64,000 bases of DNA from Actinomycetaceae bacterium (GTDB lineage: Bacteria; Actinomycetota; Actinomycetes; Actinomycetales; Actinomycetaceae), in NCBI GenBank assembly GCA_030537615.1, contig JAUNVP010000013.1, positions 1 through 64,000 of the forward strand. Direction: 5' to 3'. Every line of letters begins with the position of its first letter. Position 1 is the first letter of the stretch. The position numbers and the translations under genes are program-made. Below are positions 1 to 10,305 of this stretch, piece after piece. The notes beneath the pieces were generated by a model. That model made no database searches and was not told where the DNA came from. It was given only the letters and a program-made list of their open reading frames with translations.

Positions 1-49
1 CGACCGTCCGCTTACAAGGCGGGTGCTCTACCAACTGAGCTAAGGTGGC
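1..49 (-). tRNA. tRNA-Thr (UGU), 3' part cut by window edge
   Basis: Read on the minus strand, the sequence gives a 7-nt acceptor 5' strand (GCCACCT), TA at positions 8-9, a D-arm with GCTC..GAGC and GTTGG loop, and an anticodon loop CTTGTAA with anticodon TGT. This reads ACA, threonine. The anticodon stem is CCGC/GCGG. The variable loop, T-arm and acceptor 3' strand lie before base 1, so the gene is partial only because of the window edge. Confidence 0.88.
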
Positions 50-120
50 GCGGCAACTAGTGTGCCACGAGTGAAGCGCGGTTGTCACATTGGCAACCGT
101 CCAGCCCTTTCCTTGTTGGT

Positions 121-996
121 TTACTGAGCGCTCTTCACACCCTCAACGAGGTTCTTCACGTATTCTTCAACGCTCTGACCCGAGAGCTTAATCTTCTTGT
201 TGTTGGAGACGAATTCGGGGGTTCCTAGTCCCTCACGCCCTTCGACTTGACGTGCTTTCCACGCATTCGTATTGGCTTCGAGAAGTGTGTTAGCACCCGC
301 CGGGTCAAACGTGGCAATGACGTCTTCGGAAATACCGACGTCTTCAGCAATCTTCTTGACCTGCTCTACAGAGGCATCGGTGTCTTGAACGACATCGCCC
401 TTAGCATTGTCAAACTCGCCCTTGAAGAACGTGAGCAGAGCCTGGTGGAACTCTACGAACTTGTCCGGCTGGTTGTTATAGACCTTGGATACCGCATCGG
501 TTGCTATTGGATGGAACGCCATGTCGACGACGTTAACGGGAATCAACTTCATGTTAATCGTCCCGTTTTCTACCTCCGCCTCGAGTCCTTGCCCAAGTAA
601 CGCAGAGACATCGGCGCACGCATGACAGGAGTAGTCGTAGTATTCCTCAAGGGTTGGTACTCCTGGCTTCTCCTGCCCAACACCGTCAGCACTGAGGACA
701 AAACTCCTCGCTTCAGCAGACTCCCCCGGCTGAGCCGTTTCGGTACTCTCACCATTTTCAGGCGACTCCGATGCGTCAGCATTTGCGCTTGCTACCGCTG
801 TTGGCTTCGGATCAGCAGCTGGCTCTGGTTCGCGAGTCATGATAACCCAGGCCACAGCCGCGATGGTCAAGACCAAAAGCGCACTAACCACACCAATAAT
901 GATGTTGCGAGTACGTTCTTCTCGACGCTTTTGCGCTTGTCGCATAGCCTCGGCCTTGAGCCGGGTTTCATCTTTAGTGGGTCGCTTTGCAGCCAT
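121..996 (-). CDS. Membrane-anchored DsbA/thioredoxin-fold protein
   Basis: The protein has 291 aa: a charged cytoplasmic N-terminus (residues 1-31, with the motif RREERTR), one transmembrane segment (about 32-53), an Ala/Pro/Glu/Ser-rich linker (55-97) and an extracytoplasmic DsbA-like thioredoxin domain. The redox motif is C124-H-A-C127 in a DYSCHACADV context, typical of the DsbA_4/thioredoxin_4 group in actinobacteria. Its likely role is thiol oxidation or protein folding outside the membrane. It follows tRNA-Thr on the same strand, and the kinase gene lies upstream. A DsbB-like gene occurs far away at 51202-52860. A physical link between the two is only inferred. Confidence 0.85.
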   Translation of the reverse strand: MAAKRPTKDETRLKAEAMRQAQKRREERTRNIIIGVVSALLVLTIAAVAWVIMTREPEPAADPKPTAVASANADASESPENGESTETAQPGESAEARSFVLSADGVGQEKPGVPTLEEYYDYSCHACADVSALLGQGLEAEVENGTINMKLIPVNVVDMAFHPIATDAVSKVYNNQPDKFVEFHQALLTFFKGEFDNAKGDVVQDTDASVEQVKKIAEDVGISEDVIATFDPAGANTLLEANTNAWKARQVEGREGLGTPEFVSNNKKIKLSGQSVEEYVKNLVEGVKSAQ

Positions 997-1065
997 CGTG
1001 CCTCCGTTGTGAGTTTCACTCGTCTGATTGATTATCTAGCAGTCCCCGAACAGTCGCAACGCTAA

Positions 1066-2802
1066 TCAAGCGATGAACGAAAAGAAGAAGCTGAACGACA
1101 CAAGAATGAGAACAACCACGCCAATGAGCGGCCTCGCTACCGGATGAGGAATTAGCGTCGCCGCGATTGAAAATGCGCCCTCTTGCAAATGCCAACCGCC
1201 GGGGCCGACACGCGCCACGAGAATGATGAACAGATTGGATGCCCACAGCGCAATCGCAATTGCGAACTGGCTCGCTCCCAGTGCTTCGATCTGCTGGCCC
1301 GGAGCAAGGGTGAGCATGGTGAAATAGAGATTCTTTGTCCAGTCGTACACCCCGTTGTTCATTCCCCAGAGGATCCACGCTGCAATGACAATGAGGAGCG
1401 CAATCGCTGTGTTGAGGACGAGTGCTACAGCCGCCTTAAATACGTACGCAATACCGTTCATCACAGCAAGTGCATTGTCACTTGGCCGAACCAATCCACT
1501 AGCTATTCGTCGGCGCTCTCGCCATACCCGGGCATATCCGGTAGTTTCCACGACGAGAATAACAGCAAGAAGTACGGCCGCACCGATCGTTCCCCCGTGA
1601 AGCGGAAGCAGTGCGAGTGCAGAAGCAATCCCGAGTGTCAATAGAACTGCTGGGGGCGGTTTGGCGTATCGGTACGGTTCTGCAACTAGTGCCGGCGGAG
1701 AAACATAGCCGGCATCGCTGGATTCAGGCACCGGCGTCCACGACGGTCTCTCAACGGGATACGTTGCAGTCATATCGACATTGATCTCGGAGGCCGCGAC
1801 ATCGTCAGCGGAAATAACAGGCTGAACAACCGTTGAATCATCGCGATCAAAAACCGAGCGCCTCTCGATGGTCGCTTCACCGTCATTTCGAAGGTGAACT
1901 GTTTCCTGTTCAACACTGGCGGGTTCCGCCAAGGCCTCGACCGCGTCAGCGGCTTCCAATAGAGTCGTACCGTCCTCACTCCATTCGTCGATCTCGTCAG
2001 CGTCGAGCAATCGCACTCTTTCGACAAATTCTTCGAAATCTAATCGCTGGTCGACTGGCCCCAATGCTTGTCGGATCAATCGGGCTAGCTCAGGATGAAT
2101 TCCCTCAGTATCGGGTTGATTGATTAACACGCGCCCGAGGACTGCTTCCGCGCCACCGGTGCCAAACGGTTGCCGCGACGTGAGCATGGTGAGGAAAATT
2201 GCAGTTAAGCTCCACCAGTCACTGGCTTTATCCGGGGCTTTTCCGCCGAGCACTTCGGGAGCAACCCAGCCTGCCGTGCCTGAAACCAAACCCGTCGAGG
2301 TGAGGCGATCGTCGTCCTCAGCCTGCGCAATACCGAAGTCGATGATCACGGGTCCCAGTGGGCCAAGGACGATATTCGACGGTTTGAGATCTCGGTGAAT
2401 TACCCCGCGATCATGCACTGCTTTAAGAGTGTCACATAGGGAGAGAAATATATACCGAGCATCCGCGAATGGAAAAGCACCGTTTTCTTTGAGATCGTCA
2501 CGTAACGAGAGGCCGTCGATGAGTTCTGTTACGACGAATGGAACATCGCCCTCCGTTTCCAGATCGACAACTTGCGCCACGCCATCACTGCGAATGCGGT
2601 TAAGGGTCGATGCTTCGCGGGCGAGACGCTGGCGATTTACGGGGTCTGCGGCAATGGCCGGGTGAAGTAGTTTAAGGGCGAAACAATTTCTCCCTTCGTC
2701 TTCTACTTCCCACACGACTCCGGAGCCCCCGTGTCCCAGGGGGCGGATAAGGCGATAACCTCCGAGCTCGTCGCCTCTTTGAGCCTGCGAATAGCCGTAC
2801 AC
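1066..2802 (-). CDS. Transmembrane serine/threonine protein kinase
   Basis: The 578-aa protein has a eukaryotic-like kinase domain in residues 15-270: a glycine-rich loop (GHGGSG, 24-29), catalytic lysine K44 (ALKLL), HRDLKPSN with D138, DFG with D155 and an APEV motif. An acidic linker (about 270-380) follows, then a C-terminal block with several hydrophobic segments (about 385-578) and no PASTA repeats. Most actinobacterial PknB-type kinases have one membrane span and an extracellular sensor. This one instead ends in a multi-span membrane domain, so any signal may be sensed in the membrane. Its target is unknown. Confidence 0.9.
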   Translation of the reverse strand: MYGYSQAQRGDELGGYRLIRPLGHGGSGVVWEVEDEGRNCFALKLLHPAIAADPVNRQRLAREASTLNRIRSDGVAQVVDLETEGDVPFVVTELIDGLSLRDDLKENGAFPFADARYIFLSLCDTLKAVHDRGVIHRDLKPSNIVLGPLGPVIIDFGIAQAEDDDRLTSTGLVSGTAGWVAPEVLGGKAPDKASDWWSLTAIFLTMLTSRQPFGTGGAEAVLGRVLINQPDTEGIHPELARLIRQALGPVDQRLDFEEFVERVRLLDADEIDEWSEDGTTLLEAADAVEALAEPASVEQETVHLRNDGEATIERRSVFDRDDSTVVQPVISADDVAASEINVDMTATYPVERPSWTPVPESSDAGYVSPPALVAEPYRYAKPPPAVLLTLGIASALALLPLHGGTIGAAVLLAVILVVETTGYARVWRERRRIASGLVRPSDNALAVMNGIAYVFKAAVALVLNTAIALLIVIAAWILWGMNNGVYDWTKNLYFTMLTLAPGQQIEALGASQFAIAIALWASNLFIILVARVGPGGWHLQEGAFSIAATLIPHPVARPLIGVVVLILVSFSFFFSFIA

Positions 2803-3004
2803 GCAATTAAGACTACCCGTCTCCCGCGAGTGGTGAGAAAATCGCCGACACGTCTGTCGAACGATGATTTTTCCGCATTAATTCAGGGGAGTGCGCAAAT
2901 GCGACATGCCGCCAGCAAATGACTGACCATTTGCCCTTACTTTACTGAAATCCGTGTGCTAACCTCAGATTAGTTCGACAGTTCCAACGATGAACTGAAG
3001 GACT

Positions 3005-3026
3005 GTGTCAGCGAAGACACTGACAC
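3005..3026 (+). promoter_or_regulatory. Stem-loop in the leader of the shared ABC ATPase gene
   Basis: The 272-nt region 2803-3074 separates the divergent kinase and ABC ATPase genes and should hold both promoters. Within it GTGTCAG (3005-3011) and CTGACAC (3020-3026) form a 7-bp inverted repeat with an 8-nt spacer, about 50 nt before the ATPase start. It could be an operator or a 5'-UTR hairpin. No regulator can be assigned from sequence. Confidence 0.4.
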
Positions 3027-3074
3027 CTCTCACTACGGATCGTTCGGCACGTACCTGCCGATGGAGGAATGAAT

Positions 3075-4211
<1,137 letters not shown>

Positions 4212-4238
4212 GGTTTTGAACCGCACTAGACGCTAAAC

Positions 4239-4267
4239 GTGAGGGCTCCCCAATGGGGAGCCCTCAC
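4239..4267. terminator. Bidirectional hairpin terminator
   Basis: A perfect 13-bp stem (4239-4251 with 4255-4267) and a 3-nt loop sit between the convergent ABC ATPase and sulfatase genes. Confidence 0.85.
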
Positions 4268-4280
4268 AGCTGTATCGAGT

Positions 4281-5732
4281 CTATTTCCGCTTCGACAGCA
4301 CCGGAGCAACGGGGCAGCCCGTTACCAAAGAACCGCCGCTGACGAAACCTTCCTCACGCCCATCGAGGACGGAGATTAACTCTCGCCGGCACGCTTCCAA
4401 AGAAGAAGCGTCTGCGTCAGACAGTGACGCTCCCTCGCTTTCTCGCAACAGGTCATGCTTCTCATTCGGATCCTGCACCAAGTTGAATAGTTGTTCGGTT
4501 CCGCTCTTCGACCACCACACATACTTATGCGTTGCGGTGATAATCCACTGCAAGCTCTGCCCAAATATGACATGTTCGCCGTGGAGGAACTCCCTTGATG
4601 AACCGGCATTTCGTCCCCGCAACATGGCGGCATGGCTCACCCCATCGAGCCCATCCGGAATCTCCACATTGGCGAGCTCAAGTAGTGTCGGCATGAGGTC
4701 CGACAGGGACATGAGTTCATCGCTCACTCCCGTTTGAATTCCCGGACCATAGAAAAGCATTGGGACGCGCGCCGATCCTTCGTACGGATAAGCCTTCCGC
4801 CACATACCGTGTTCACCCATCATGTCCCCATGATCTGACGTAAAACAGATAATGGTGTCATCGGCCAAACCAAAATCATTAAGAGCTTCAATGAAGCGCT
4901 CAATCTGCGCGTCAATGTGGGTGATATTGCCGTAATACCCCGCGAGCGCCCGCCGCGCGACCTCGGGCGGATAGGTGGCGACGTGAGCCTGAGGGTTGAG
5001 GTCGTCACGGTACTCGGCGAGTAGTTCATCCTCCCAGTTCCCCTTGTCCGGCACCTGCAGATCCTGGTCCTTGTACATGTCAAATGCCCACTGTGGCGGG
5101 TTGTACGGGGCGTGAGGACGATGATAGGACAGGTAAAGGAAGAATGGTTGATCCGGGTCTCTGCGATAAAGCCAATTGATTGCTTCAGTGGTCGCCCAGT
5201 TAGTCGGATGCTGATATTCAGGGCGATCCCACGGCCGCGCAGCCACCTCATTGCAGTGAACGGCGTTTTCGTATTCGTCGTCGAAGGCGCCATTTCCAGG
5301 TTGTTGACGTAGCCAAACGGTGTAGTCGTCAATAAAGCGCGGGTCGGGGCGACCTCGTCGAGCGTAATGTAGATAGCCGTCGTGTAAAACTACATTGTCA
5401 AATCCGGCACGGTGACGCTCGGGATAGACATGCATTTTTCCAATAGCCTGCGTTTGGTAACCCGCTTGACTAAAACAACCGGCCATCGTTGTCTCAATGT
5501 CAAATGGAACCCCGTCTTGATATCCGACTCGACGATGGTTGTCGGGGTCAAGTCCAGTGAGTAGAGACATTCGTGCTGGAACACAGGTGGGAGCCGGAGA
5601 ATAGGCTCGCGTTACCTGGGTGCCTCGCTCCCCCACCATGTCGAGGTTCGGAGTGCGTACGTGCGGATGTCCCAGACCTGAGAAGCAGTCGCCCCTCCAC
5701 TGATCGGTACAAATCAGAACGATATTTGTCAC
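4281..5732 (-). CDS. Cytosolic Cys-type (formylglycine) sulfatase
   Basis: This 483-aa arylsulfatase/alkaline phosphatase superfamily enzyme hydrolyses a sulfate ester, probably on a sugar. The sulfatase signature C50-V-P-A-R supplies the cysteine that is converted to formylglycine. Metal ligands are visible as the early D10 (CTDQW) and a later SDHGD motif. The protein starts MTNIVLICTD with no signal peptide, so it should act in the cytosol. The start is GTG at 5732 with AGAGGA just upstream. The probable activator, an anSME-type maturase, is at 18709-19971. The sulfated substrate cannot be named from sequence. A GlcNAc/GalNAc sulfate from mucin or glycosaminoglycan fits the surrounding genes. 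Confidence 0.9.
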   Translation of the reverse strand: MTNIVLICTDQWRGDCFSGLGHPHVRTPNLDMVGERGTQVTRAYSPAPTCVPARMSLLTGLDPDNHRRVGYQDGVPFDIETTMAGCFSQAGYQTQAIGKMHVYPERHRAGFDNVVLHDGYLHYARRGRPDPRFIDDYTVWLRQQPGNGAFDDEYENAVHCNEVAARPWDRPEYQHPTNWATTEAINWLYRRDPDQPFFLYLSYHRPHAPYNPPQWAFDMYKDQDLQVPDKGNWEDELLAEYRDDLNPQAHVATYPPEVARRALAGYYGNITHIDAQIERFIEALNDFGLADDTIICFTSDHGDMMGEHGMWRKAYPYEGSARVPMLFYGPGIQTGVSDELMSLSDLMPTLLELANVEIPDGLDGVSHAAMLRGRNAGSSREFLHGEHVIFGQSLQWIITATHKYVWWSKSGTEQLFNLVQDPNEKHDLLRESEGASLSDADASSLEACRRELISVLDGREEGFVSGGSLVTGCPVAPVLSKRK

Positions 5733-6021
5733 GGTGTCCTCTTTTGCTTACCAGGATCGAACATAGAACTAACGCGTACTGCCGGTTGTGGCGGCGACAT
5801 AACTGAAATGACCTTGTTTTTGGAATTGTTATAGTGACGCTCAAACAAATCAGCGGTGAGCACGTTTTCCTCTGCCTCCACAAGCTATTTTGCGCACTTC
5901 ACGGCTTTATCCGATCCCTGAACAACACCCGCGGATCGCACCGCTACAGTGCCAGAAATAGGACGACCAGTGGCATTGTGAAAACCGTGGATCGGTGGGC
6001 TTGCAGGGTCAGAATTCCCGC

Positions 6022-6046
6022 CTTGTACCTCTACCTAGTGTACAAG
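6022..6046. promoter_or_regulatory. Inverted repeat in the 454-nt sulfatase/DUF4032 intergenic region
   Basis: Region 5733-6186 lies between divergent genes and contains no convincing coding sequence. It holds an inverted repeat CTTGTAC/GTACAAG (6022-6028 and 6040-6046, 11-nt spacer), a possible operator. GACAAT at 6175-6180 would place a transcription start at the ATG at 6187, which suggests a leaderless DUF4032 transcript. An isolated AAGGAGG at 6050-6056 has no usable start codon after it. Confidence 0.4.
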
Positions 6047-6186
6047 CCTAAGGAGGTCGGGAGAAGAACTTGCCCCGAAACAAACGGGTGCACAGTCTCG
6101 CATCGTAGACAAGAAGCGCATCGACACGGATTGAGTCTATCTCTCGCGGCTTTCCAACCCGAAGAGAACTTTGCGACAATAGAATC

Positions 6187-7431
6187 ATGCCTCAGTCGAT
6201 GCAAATCACCGCAGCCAACCTTGATCCGGCGCTGTTAGATCTCCCGTGGGAACTCCCGCTCGAAGAGTGGCCTGAGTCTGTCCTTGCCGCGTTACCGCGC
6301 GGTATTTCTCGTCACGTGGTTCGCTTCGTCAACCTCTCCGGTCGCGTTATCGCAGTGAAAGAAATCGGCGAGACCGTTGCCTACCACGAGTACCAGTTGC
6401 TTCGTGACCTCAATCGTCTCCAAGCTCCCTCCGTCACTCCAACTGCCGTAATAACTGGACGCACGACGCCAGCCGGAGAACCTTTGACTCCCGCTCTCGT
6501 AACCGAGCATCTCCAGTTCTCTCTCCCCTACCGCGCCGTGTTCTCCCAGTCGATGAGGCCGGAGACGGCGACTCGACTCATTGACTCGCTCGCTGTGCTT
6601 CTCGTTCGTCTCCATCTCCTCGGCTTCTACTGGGGTGATGTTTCGCTTTCCAATACGCTTTTCAGACGTGACGCGGATTCCTTCTCCGCTTACTTGGTCG
6701 ATGCGGAAACCGGCGAACTCCACCCGAAACTCACCATTGGTCAACGCACCTACGACGTTGAACTTGCACGCATGAATATCATCGGTGAGCTGATGGACCT
6801 CCAAGCTGGAGAATTACTCGAAGAAGATGTCGATGTCATCGTCATCGGTAACCGGATTGAAGAGCGCTACCACGAGTTATGGAACGAACTCACGGCAGAG
6901 GAAACCTACTACAACGGTGAGCGCTGGAGAGTCTCCGAACGTATCAAACGTCTCAACGAACTCGGGTTTGATGTCGGCGAACTCAAAATGACAACCGACC
7001 TCGACGGCACCCGCATTAACCTGCAGCCAAAAGTTGTCGACGCCGGCCATCACCATCGCCAAATCATGCGTCTGACGGGACTGGATGTCGAAGAGCTTCA
7101 GGCGCGTCGTATGCTCAACGATCTCGCCACTTACCGAGCTATTACAGGACGGAACGATCAACCCATCGAACTGGTTGCCCACGAGTGGTTGAACGAGGTG
7201 TTCGAACCGACCATTCGGGCCGTACCGCCACAAATGGGAGCAAAACTCGAACCAGCGCAACTCTTCCACGAGATCCTCGACCACCGCTGGTACATTTCTC
7301 AACAACAACAACGAGATGTCCCTTTGGAAGAAGCGACACGGTCTTATATCGAGAACGTTCTGCCCGAACGCCGCGATGAGGCTCTGCTTCTCGATCTCGA
7401 TCCCAACGACGAACATTCACTGGAAGATTAA
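6187..7431 (+). CDS. DUF4032 family protein (kinase-fold-like)
   Basis: The 414-aa protein matches the actinobacterial DUF4032 family. An N-terminal part (about 30-200) resembles lipopolysaccharide/aminoglycoside kinase folds, with VIAVKEIG and YWGDVSLSNTLF corresponding to the lysine and HGD/N catalytic elements. A C-terminal domain follows (about 230-405, the DUF4032 region proper). The biochemical function is not established. It lies 9 nt upstream of a glycerophosphodiesterase gene, with which it probably forms an operon. The ATG is close to a -10-like hexamer, so the mRNA may be leaderless. Confidence 0.78.
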   Translation: MPQSMQITAANLDPALLDLPWELPLEEWPESVLAALPRGISRHVVRFVNLSGRVIAVKEIGETVAYHEYQLLRDLNRLQAPSVTPTAVITGRTTPAGEPLTPALVTEHLQFSLPYRAVFSQSMRPETATRLIDSLAVLLVRLHLLGFYWGDVSLSNTLFRRDADSFSAYLVDAETGELHPKLTIGQRTYDVELARMNIIGELMDLQAGELLEEDVDVIVIGNRIEERYHELWNELTAEETYYNGERWRVSERIKRLNELGFDVGELKMTTDLDGTRINLQPKVVDAGHHHRQIMRLTGLDVEELQARRMLNDLATYRAITGRNDQPIELVAHEWLNEVFEPTIRAVPPQMGAKLEPAQLFHEILDHRWYISQQQQRDVPLEEATRSYIENVLPERRDEALLLDLDPNDEHSLED

Positions 7432-7440
7432 GGATTAGCT

Positions 7441-8217
7441 ATGAGTACCCACCCACCCGTCGTCGGACACCGCGGCATGAGTTCACTCGCCCCCGAAAAC
7501 ACCATGGCTTCATTCGCCGCGTGTATCGATCACGGGGTCACATCGTTCGAATTCGACGTCGATATCATGGGCGACGGAACCCTCATCGTAATCCACGACA
7601 ATACCCTCGACCGTACGACAACCGGAAGCGGAAGTTACTACGACAAATCGTTCTCCGACCTGCGGGCACTCGATGCCGGACAATGGTTCTCTTCTACCTA
7701 CCGGTTCGAACGAGTGCCCGAACTCGCTTCCGTTATCGAGTTGATGAATCGAGCAAACCTCGATTCGAACCTCGAGATCAAACCGTGTGAAGGAGGAACC
7801 GAACTGCGTCAATCCCTCGTCGAGGGCGTTGCCGTATCCTTGCGCGAGCTCGACGCCGAGCGCGCCATTATCGTTTCGAGTTTCGACATGGAACTACTCG
7901 CTGGGATGAAAGAAGTCGCCCCGCACATACCGCGCGCGTGCCTTTTCGCGTGGGACGATTCGCCACTCGATGAACAGGTCGACGCCTGGATCGAACAGGC
8001 GACGACGCTATCAGCAACCGCCATCCACCCGCAGAATAAGGAGCTCACCCGCACACACGTCGAACGGATGACCGAATCGGGTTTTAAGGTTAACGTGTGG
8101 ACGGTTAACGACCTCAATCGCGCTGCCGAACTCGGCCAGTGGGGTGTCAATAGCGTGATCTCAGATATTGCGCAGGACTTCCCCGCAGAGTCTCGCGCCG
8201 CACGCCCCTTTGCCTGA
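7441..8217 (+). CDS. ugpQ: Glycerophosphodiester phosphodiesterase (UgpQ type)
   Basis: The enzyme cleaves glycerophosphodiesters to sn-glycerol-3-phosphate and an alcohol. It has 258 aa, a single GDPD TIM-barrel domain, and the N-terminal motif GHRGMSSLAPENT (catalytic His-Arg, metal-binding Glu), followed by EFDVD and IHDNTLDRTT, which hold the other metal ligands and the second catalytic His. LEIKP and NVWTVND close the fold. There is no signal peptide, so it is cytosolic. AAGGA precedes the ATG, and the gene lies 9 nt after the DUF4032 gene. Confidence 0.92.
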   Translation: MSTHPPVVGHRGMSSLAPENTMASFAACIDHGVTSFEFDVDIMGDGTLIVIHDNTLDRTTTGSGSYYDKSFSDLRALDAGQWFSSTYRFERVPELASVIELMNRANLDSNLEIKPCEGGTELRQSLVEGVAVSLRELDAERAIIVSSFDMELLAGMKEVAPHIPRACLFAWDDSPLDEQVDAWIEQATTLSATAIHPQNKELTRTHVERMTESGFKVNVWTVNDLNRAAELGQWGVNSVISDIAQDFPAESRAARPFA

Positions 8218-8253
8218 TAAGCATTCGCGAAGCATATTCCCACGAGACAATTT

Positions 8254-8297
8254 GATCGAGGCCGAACCTAGACGCTTGCGTCGGCTCGACCTCGATC
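8254..8297. terminator. Hairpin between convergent genes
   Basis: GATCGAGG (8254-8261) pairs with CCTCGATC (8290-8297), with extra internal pairing. It lies between the convergent glycerophosphodiesterase and ABC permease genes. There is no clear T-run on the plus strand. Confidence 0.6.
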
Positions 8298-8313
8298 CAC
8301 GTTTCCCGAAACA

Positions 8314-9222
8314 TTACCCCTTAACCGAGCCGGCGGCCAGGCCCGACTGCCAGTATTTCTGGAGGCCAAGGAACAGGATAATGAGGGGAACGACGCCCAG
8401 TAGAGCACCGAGCATCACTGCGCCCTTTTGCGGAGCAAAGTAACTCATCATGCCGTAGAGGCCGAGAGTGACGGGTTTCAACTCGTCAGAGTTCACCATC
8501 ATGAGCGGCAAGAGGAAGTTGTTCCAGGTCGCCACAAAGATGAACAGGAATATTGTCACCATCGCCGGTGCGAGTAGGCGAAGCACCATCGTAAAGAAGA
8601 TTCGCGCTTCACCGGCACCATCGATGCGAGCTGCTTCGATGAGTTCCGTCGGTACAGATGTCTGAGCGTAGACGCGACCGAGAAACACGCCAAACGGAGA
8701 TACACACGACGGGATAATGACAGCCCAAATCGTATTTGTCAGGCCGAGTTGGTGGAATACCACGTACATCGGGATCGTGAGGATGGCGATGGGAAGCAAG
8801 AGGCCGGACATGATGACCCCCATGGCGATGCCGCGGCCGGGAAACTTGAACTTCGCCATCGCATAGCCCGCCATAACGGAAATCAGTGTGCCGACGACAC
8901 CCGCAACCGTTGAGTAAAGGAGCGAGTTCCCAACCCAACGCCAAAAATTCCCCTTCGTCCACGACATGAGGGCGTGATAGTTGGCTTCGAGATTGATGTC
9001 GTCAAACCAAATGCCACTGGTCGAAACCAATTGCTGGTTTGTTTTTGTCGCAGCCACAATCACCCAGTAGACGGGGAATAGAAAGTAGACGAGAGCGAGT
9101 AGGAGCAAACCCGCAGTAATCCACCGCGCCGCACTTGACGGCGCGATTGACCGCATGGGCATGCCTTCTTCCGACGGACGATAGGTACGACCATCGGCTA
9201 GTTTCGCTATTTTAGTTGCCAT
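8314..9222 (-). CDS. Sugar ABC transporter permease (MalG/CUT1 type)
   Basis: This is the second inner-membrane permease of a CUT1 carbohydrate importer, with 302 aa, about six transmembrane segments and the EAA loop (ELIEAARIDGAGEARIFFTMVLRLLAPA) that contacts the ATPase. Its start codon overlaps the stop of the preceding permease by 1 nt (TAATG), so the two are translationally coupled. It is the last gene of the minus-strand run DeoR, GH112 phosphorylase, binding protein, permease, permease. No ATPase gene is present in this run. The GH112 neighbour suggests a galacto-/lacto-N-biose substrate. Confidence 0.93.
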   Translation of the reverse strand: MATKIAKLADGRTYRPSEEGMPMRSIAPSSAARWITAGLLLLALVYFLFPVYWVIVAATKTNQQLVSTSGIWFDDINLEANYHALMSWTKGNFWRWVGNSLLYSTVAGVVGTLISVMAGYAMAKFKFPGRGIAMGVIMSGLLLPIAILTIPMYVVFHQLGLTNTIWAVIIPSCVSPFGVFLGRVYAQTSVPTELIEAARIDGAGEARIFFTMVLRLLAPAMVTIFLFIFVATWNNFLLPLMMVNSDELKPVTLGLYGMMSYFAPQKGAVMLGALLGVVPLIILFLGLQKYWQSGLAAGSVKG

Positions 9223-10199
9223 TACTTATTCACCCTCCGATCAACGAGCGCGTAAAGCACAGCGAGAACACCGGCAATCAGTGCCATGACGATTGACACA
9301 GCAGACGCAGGGCCGTCACCGGAAGGACTGATCGTGCCCATCATGGTGTGGTAGGCCATCATCATTGGCGTGTAATCTGCCCCCATCCACGTGTTAACGG
9401 TGCGCATGACGGTGGGTTCGTTGAACAACTGGATTGTGCCAACGATGGACAGGAGAACAGCCAGTAGCGCAGCTCCGCGGACGAGCGGCACCTTCACTTT
9501 CATGACAATCTGCAAGCCGGTAGCTCCGTCAATGCGAGCGGCATCGTAGAGTTCCTCGGGAATGGCTTGGAGTGCTGCGAGGAAGATCAGCATGTTGTAG
9601 CCGGTGTACGTCCACGTCGTCATATTTGCCATTGACACGAGGATGAAGTGTCTGCCCATGAAATCGACATTGAGCCCAATCGCTCTGAAGAGTTCAACGA
9701 TGGGTGACATGTCGGGCGTGTACAAATAGAGCCAAATCATGGCAGCTACAATGCCTGGAATGGCGAATGGTAGGAAGTAGCCCAGACGGTAGGCTGTGAC
9801 ATGTCGCACGAGGAAGGAATCGAGTGCCAGTGCTAAGACGAGGGCGAAGATAATCATCACCGGCACCTGGAATACGGTGTAGCCGATCACTCGGAGAATC
9901 CCGTGCCAGAATCTCTCATTACCGATGACGTCCGTATAGTTTTCAAATCCGACGAACTGGGGAGCGAGTTCACCGCCTCCGTAGAGGCCTCCGCCACTCG
10001 ATACCGGTTTGAAGAATGATTTATAGATCGATACAAAAATAGGAATGAGGAACACGAGGATGAACGCGAGCGCGAAAGGCATCATGAATGCCCAACCTGT
10101 TCGCGCATCGTGCAACTCACGGGTGCGGCGCCGGTTTTTCACCGCTGGCACCGCCGTTTCCTCGGCGATAACTGCCGTGGGAGGTGTTTCTTGAGACAC
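9222..10199 (-). CDS. Sugar ABC transporter permease (MalF/CUT1 type)
   Basis: The first inner-membrane permease of the importer has 325 aa, a polar N-terminal tail with a VKNRRRTREL cluster, six predicted transmembrane segments and the EAA motif (ELYDAARIDGATGLQ). The start is GTG at 10199 with a weak AGG upstream. A strong stem-loop (10257-10290) lies between this gene and the binding-protein gene, which probably lowers permease expression relative to binding protein. Confidence 0.92.
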   Translation of the reverse strand: MSQETPPTAVIAEETAVPAVKNRRRTRELHDARTGWAFMMPFALAFILVFLIPIFVSIYKSFFKPVSSGGGLYGGGELAPQFVGFENYTDVIGNERFWHGILRVIGYTVFQVPVMIIFALVLALALDSFLVRHVTAYRLGYFLPFAIPGIVAAMIWLYLYTPDMSPIVELFRAIGLNVDFMGRHFILVSMANMTTWTYTGYNMLIFLAALQAIPEELYDAARIDGATGLQIVMKVKVPLVRGAALLAVLLSIVGTIQLFNEPTVMRTVNTWMGADYTPMMMAYHTMMGTISPSGDGPASAVSIVMALIAGVLAVLYALVDRRVNK

Positions 10200-10256
10200 G
10201 ATGTAACCTAACGATTCTGAGTTTCTGTTTTCTCGTTCTCGCGGATTTCGTTGCGA

Positions 10257-10290
10257 TCAGGGGGCACCGCCAGATGGTGGTGCCCCCTGA
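10257..10290 (-). promoter_or_regulatory. Intercistronic stem-loop after the binding-protein gene
   Basis: A perfect 12-bp stem (10257-10268 with 10279-10290) follows the binding-protein stop codon and precedes the first permease. No T-run follows, so partial termination or protection of the upstream mRNA end is more likely than full termination. Confidence 0.65.
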
Positions 10291-10305
10291 TGTGAATAGT
10301 GAGGA

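Noticed and set aside
6050..6056. Strong Shine-Dalgarno sequence AAGGAGG
   Set aside because: No ATG, GTG or TTG at suitable spacing opens a credible frame. The nearest gives a few codons only.
6131..6136. HAIR-like half-site TTGAGT
   Set aside because: No second ACTCAA half at 7-nt spacing, so it is not a HAIR site.
5834..6238. 134-aa open frame in the sulfatase/DUF4032 gap
   Set aside because: No usable ribosome site, unlike protein in composition, and it overlaps the promoter and start of the DUF4032 gene.
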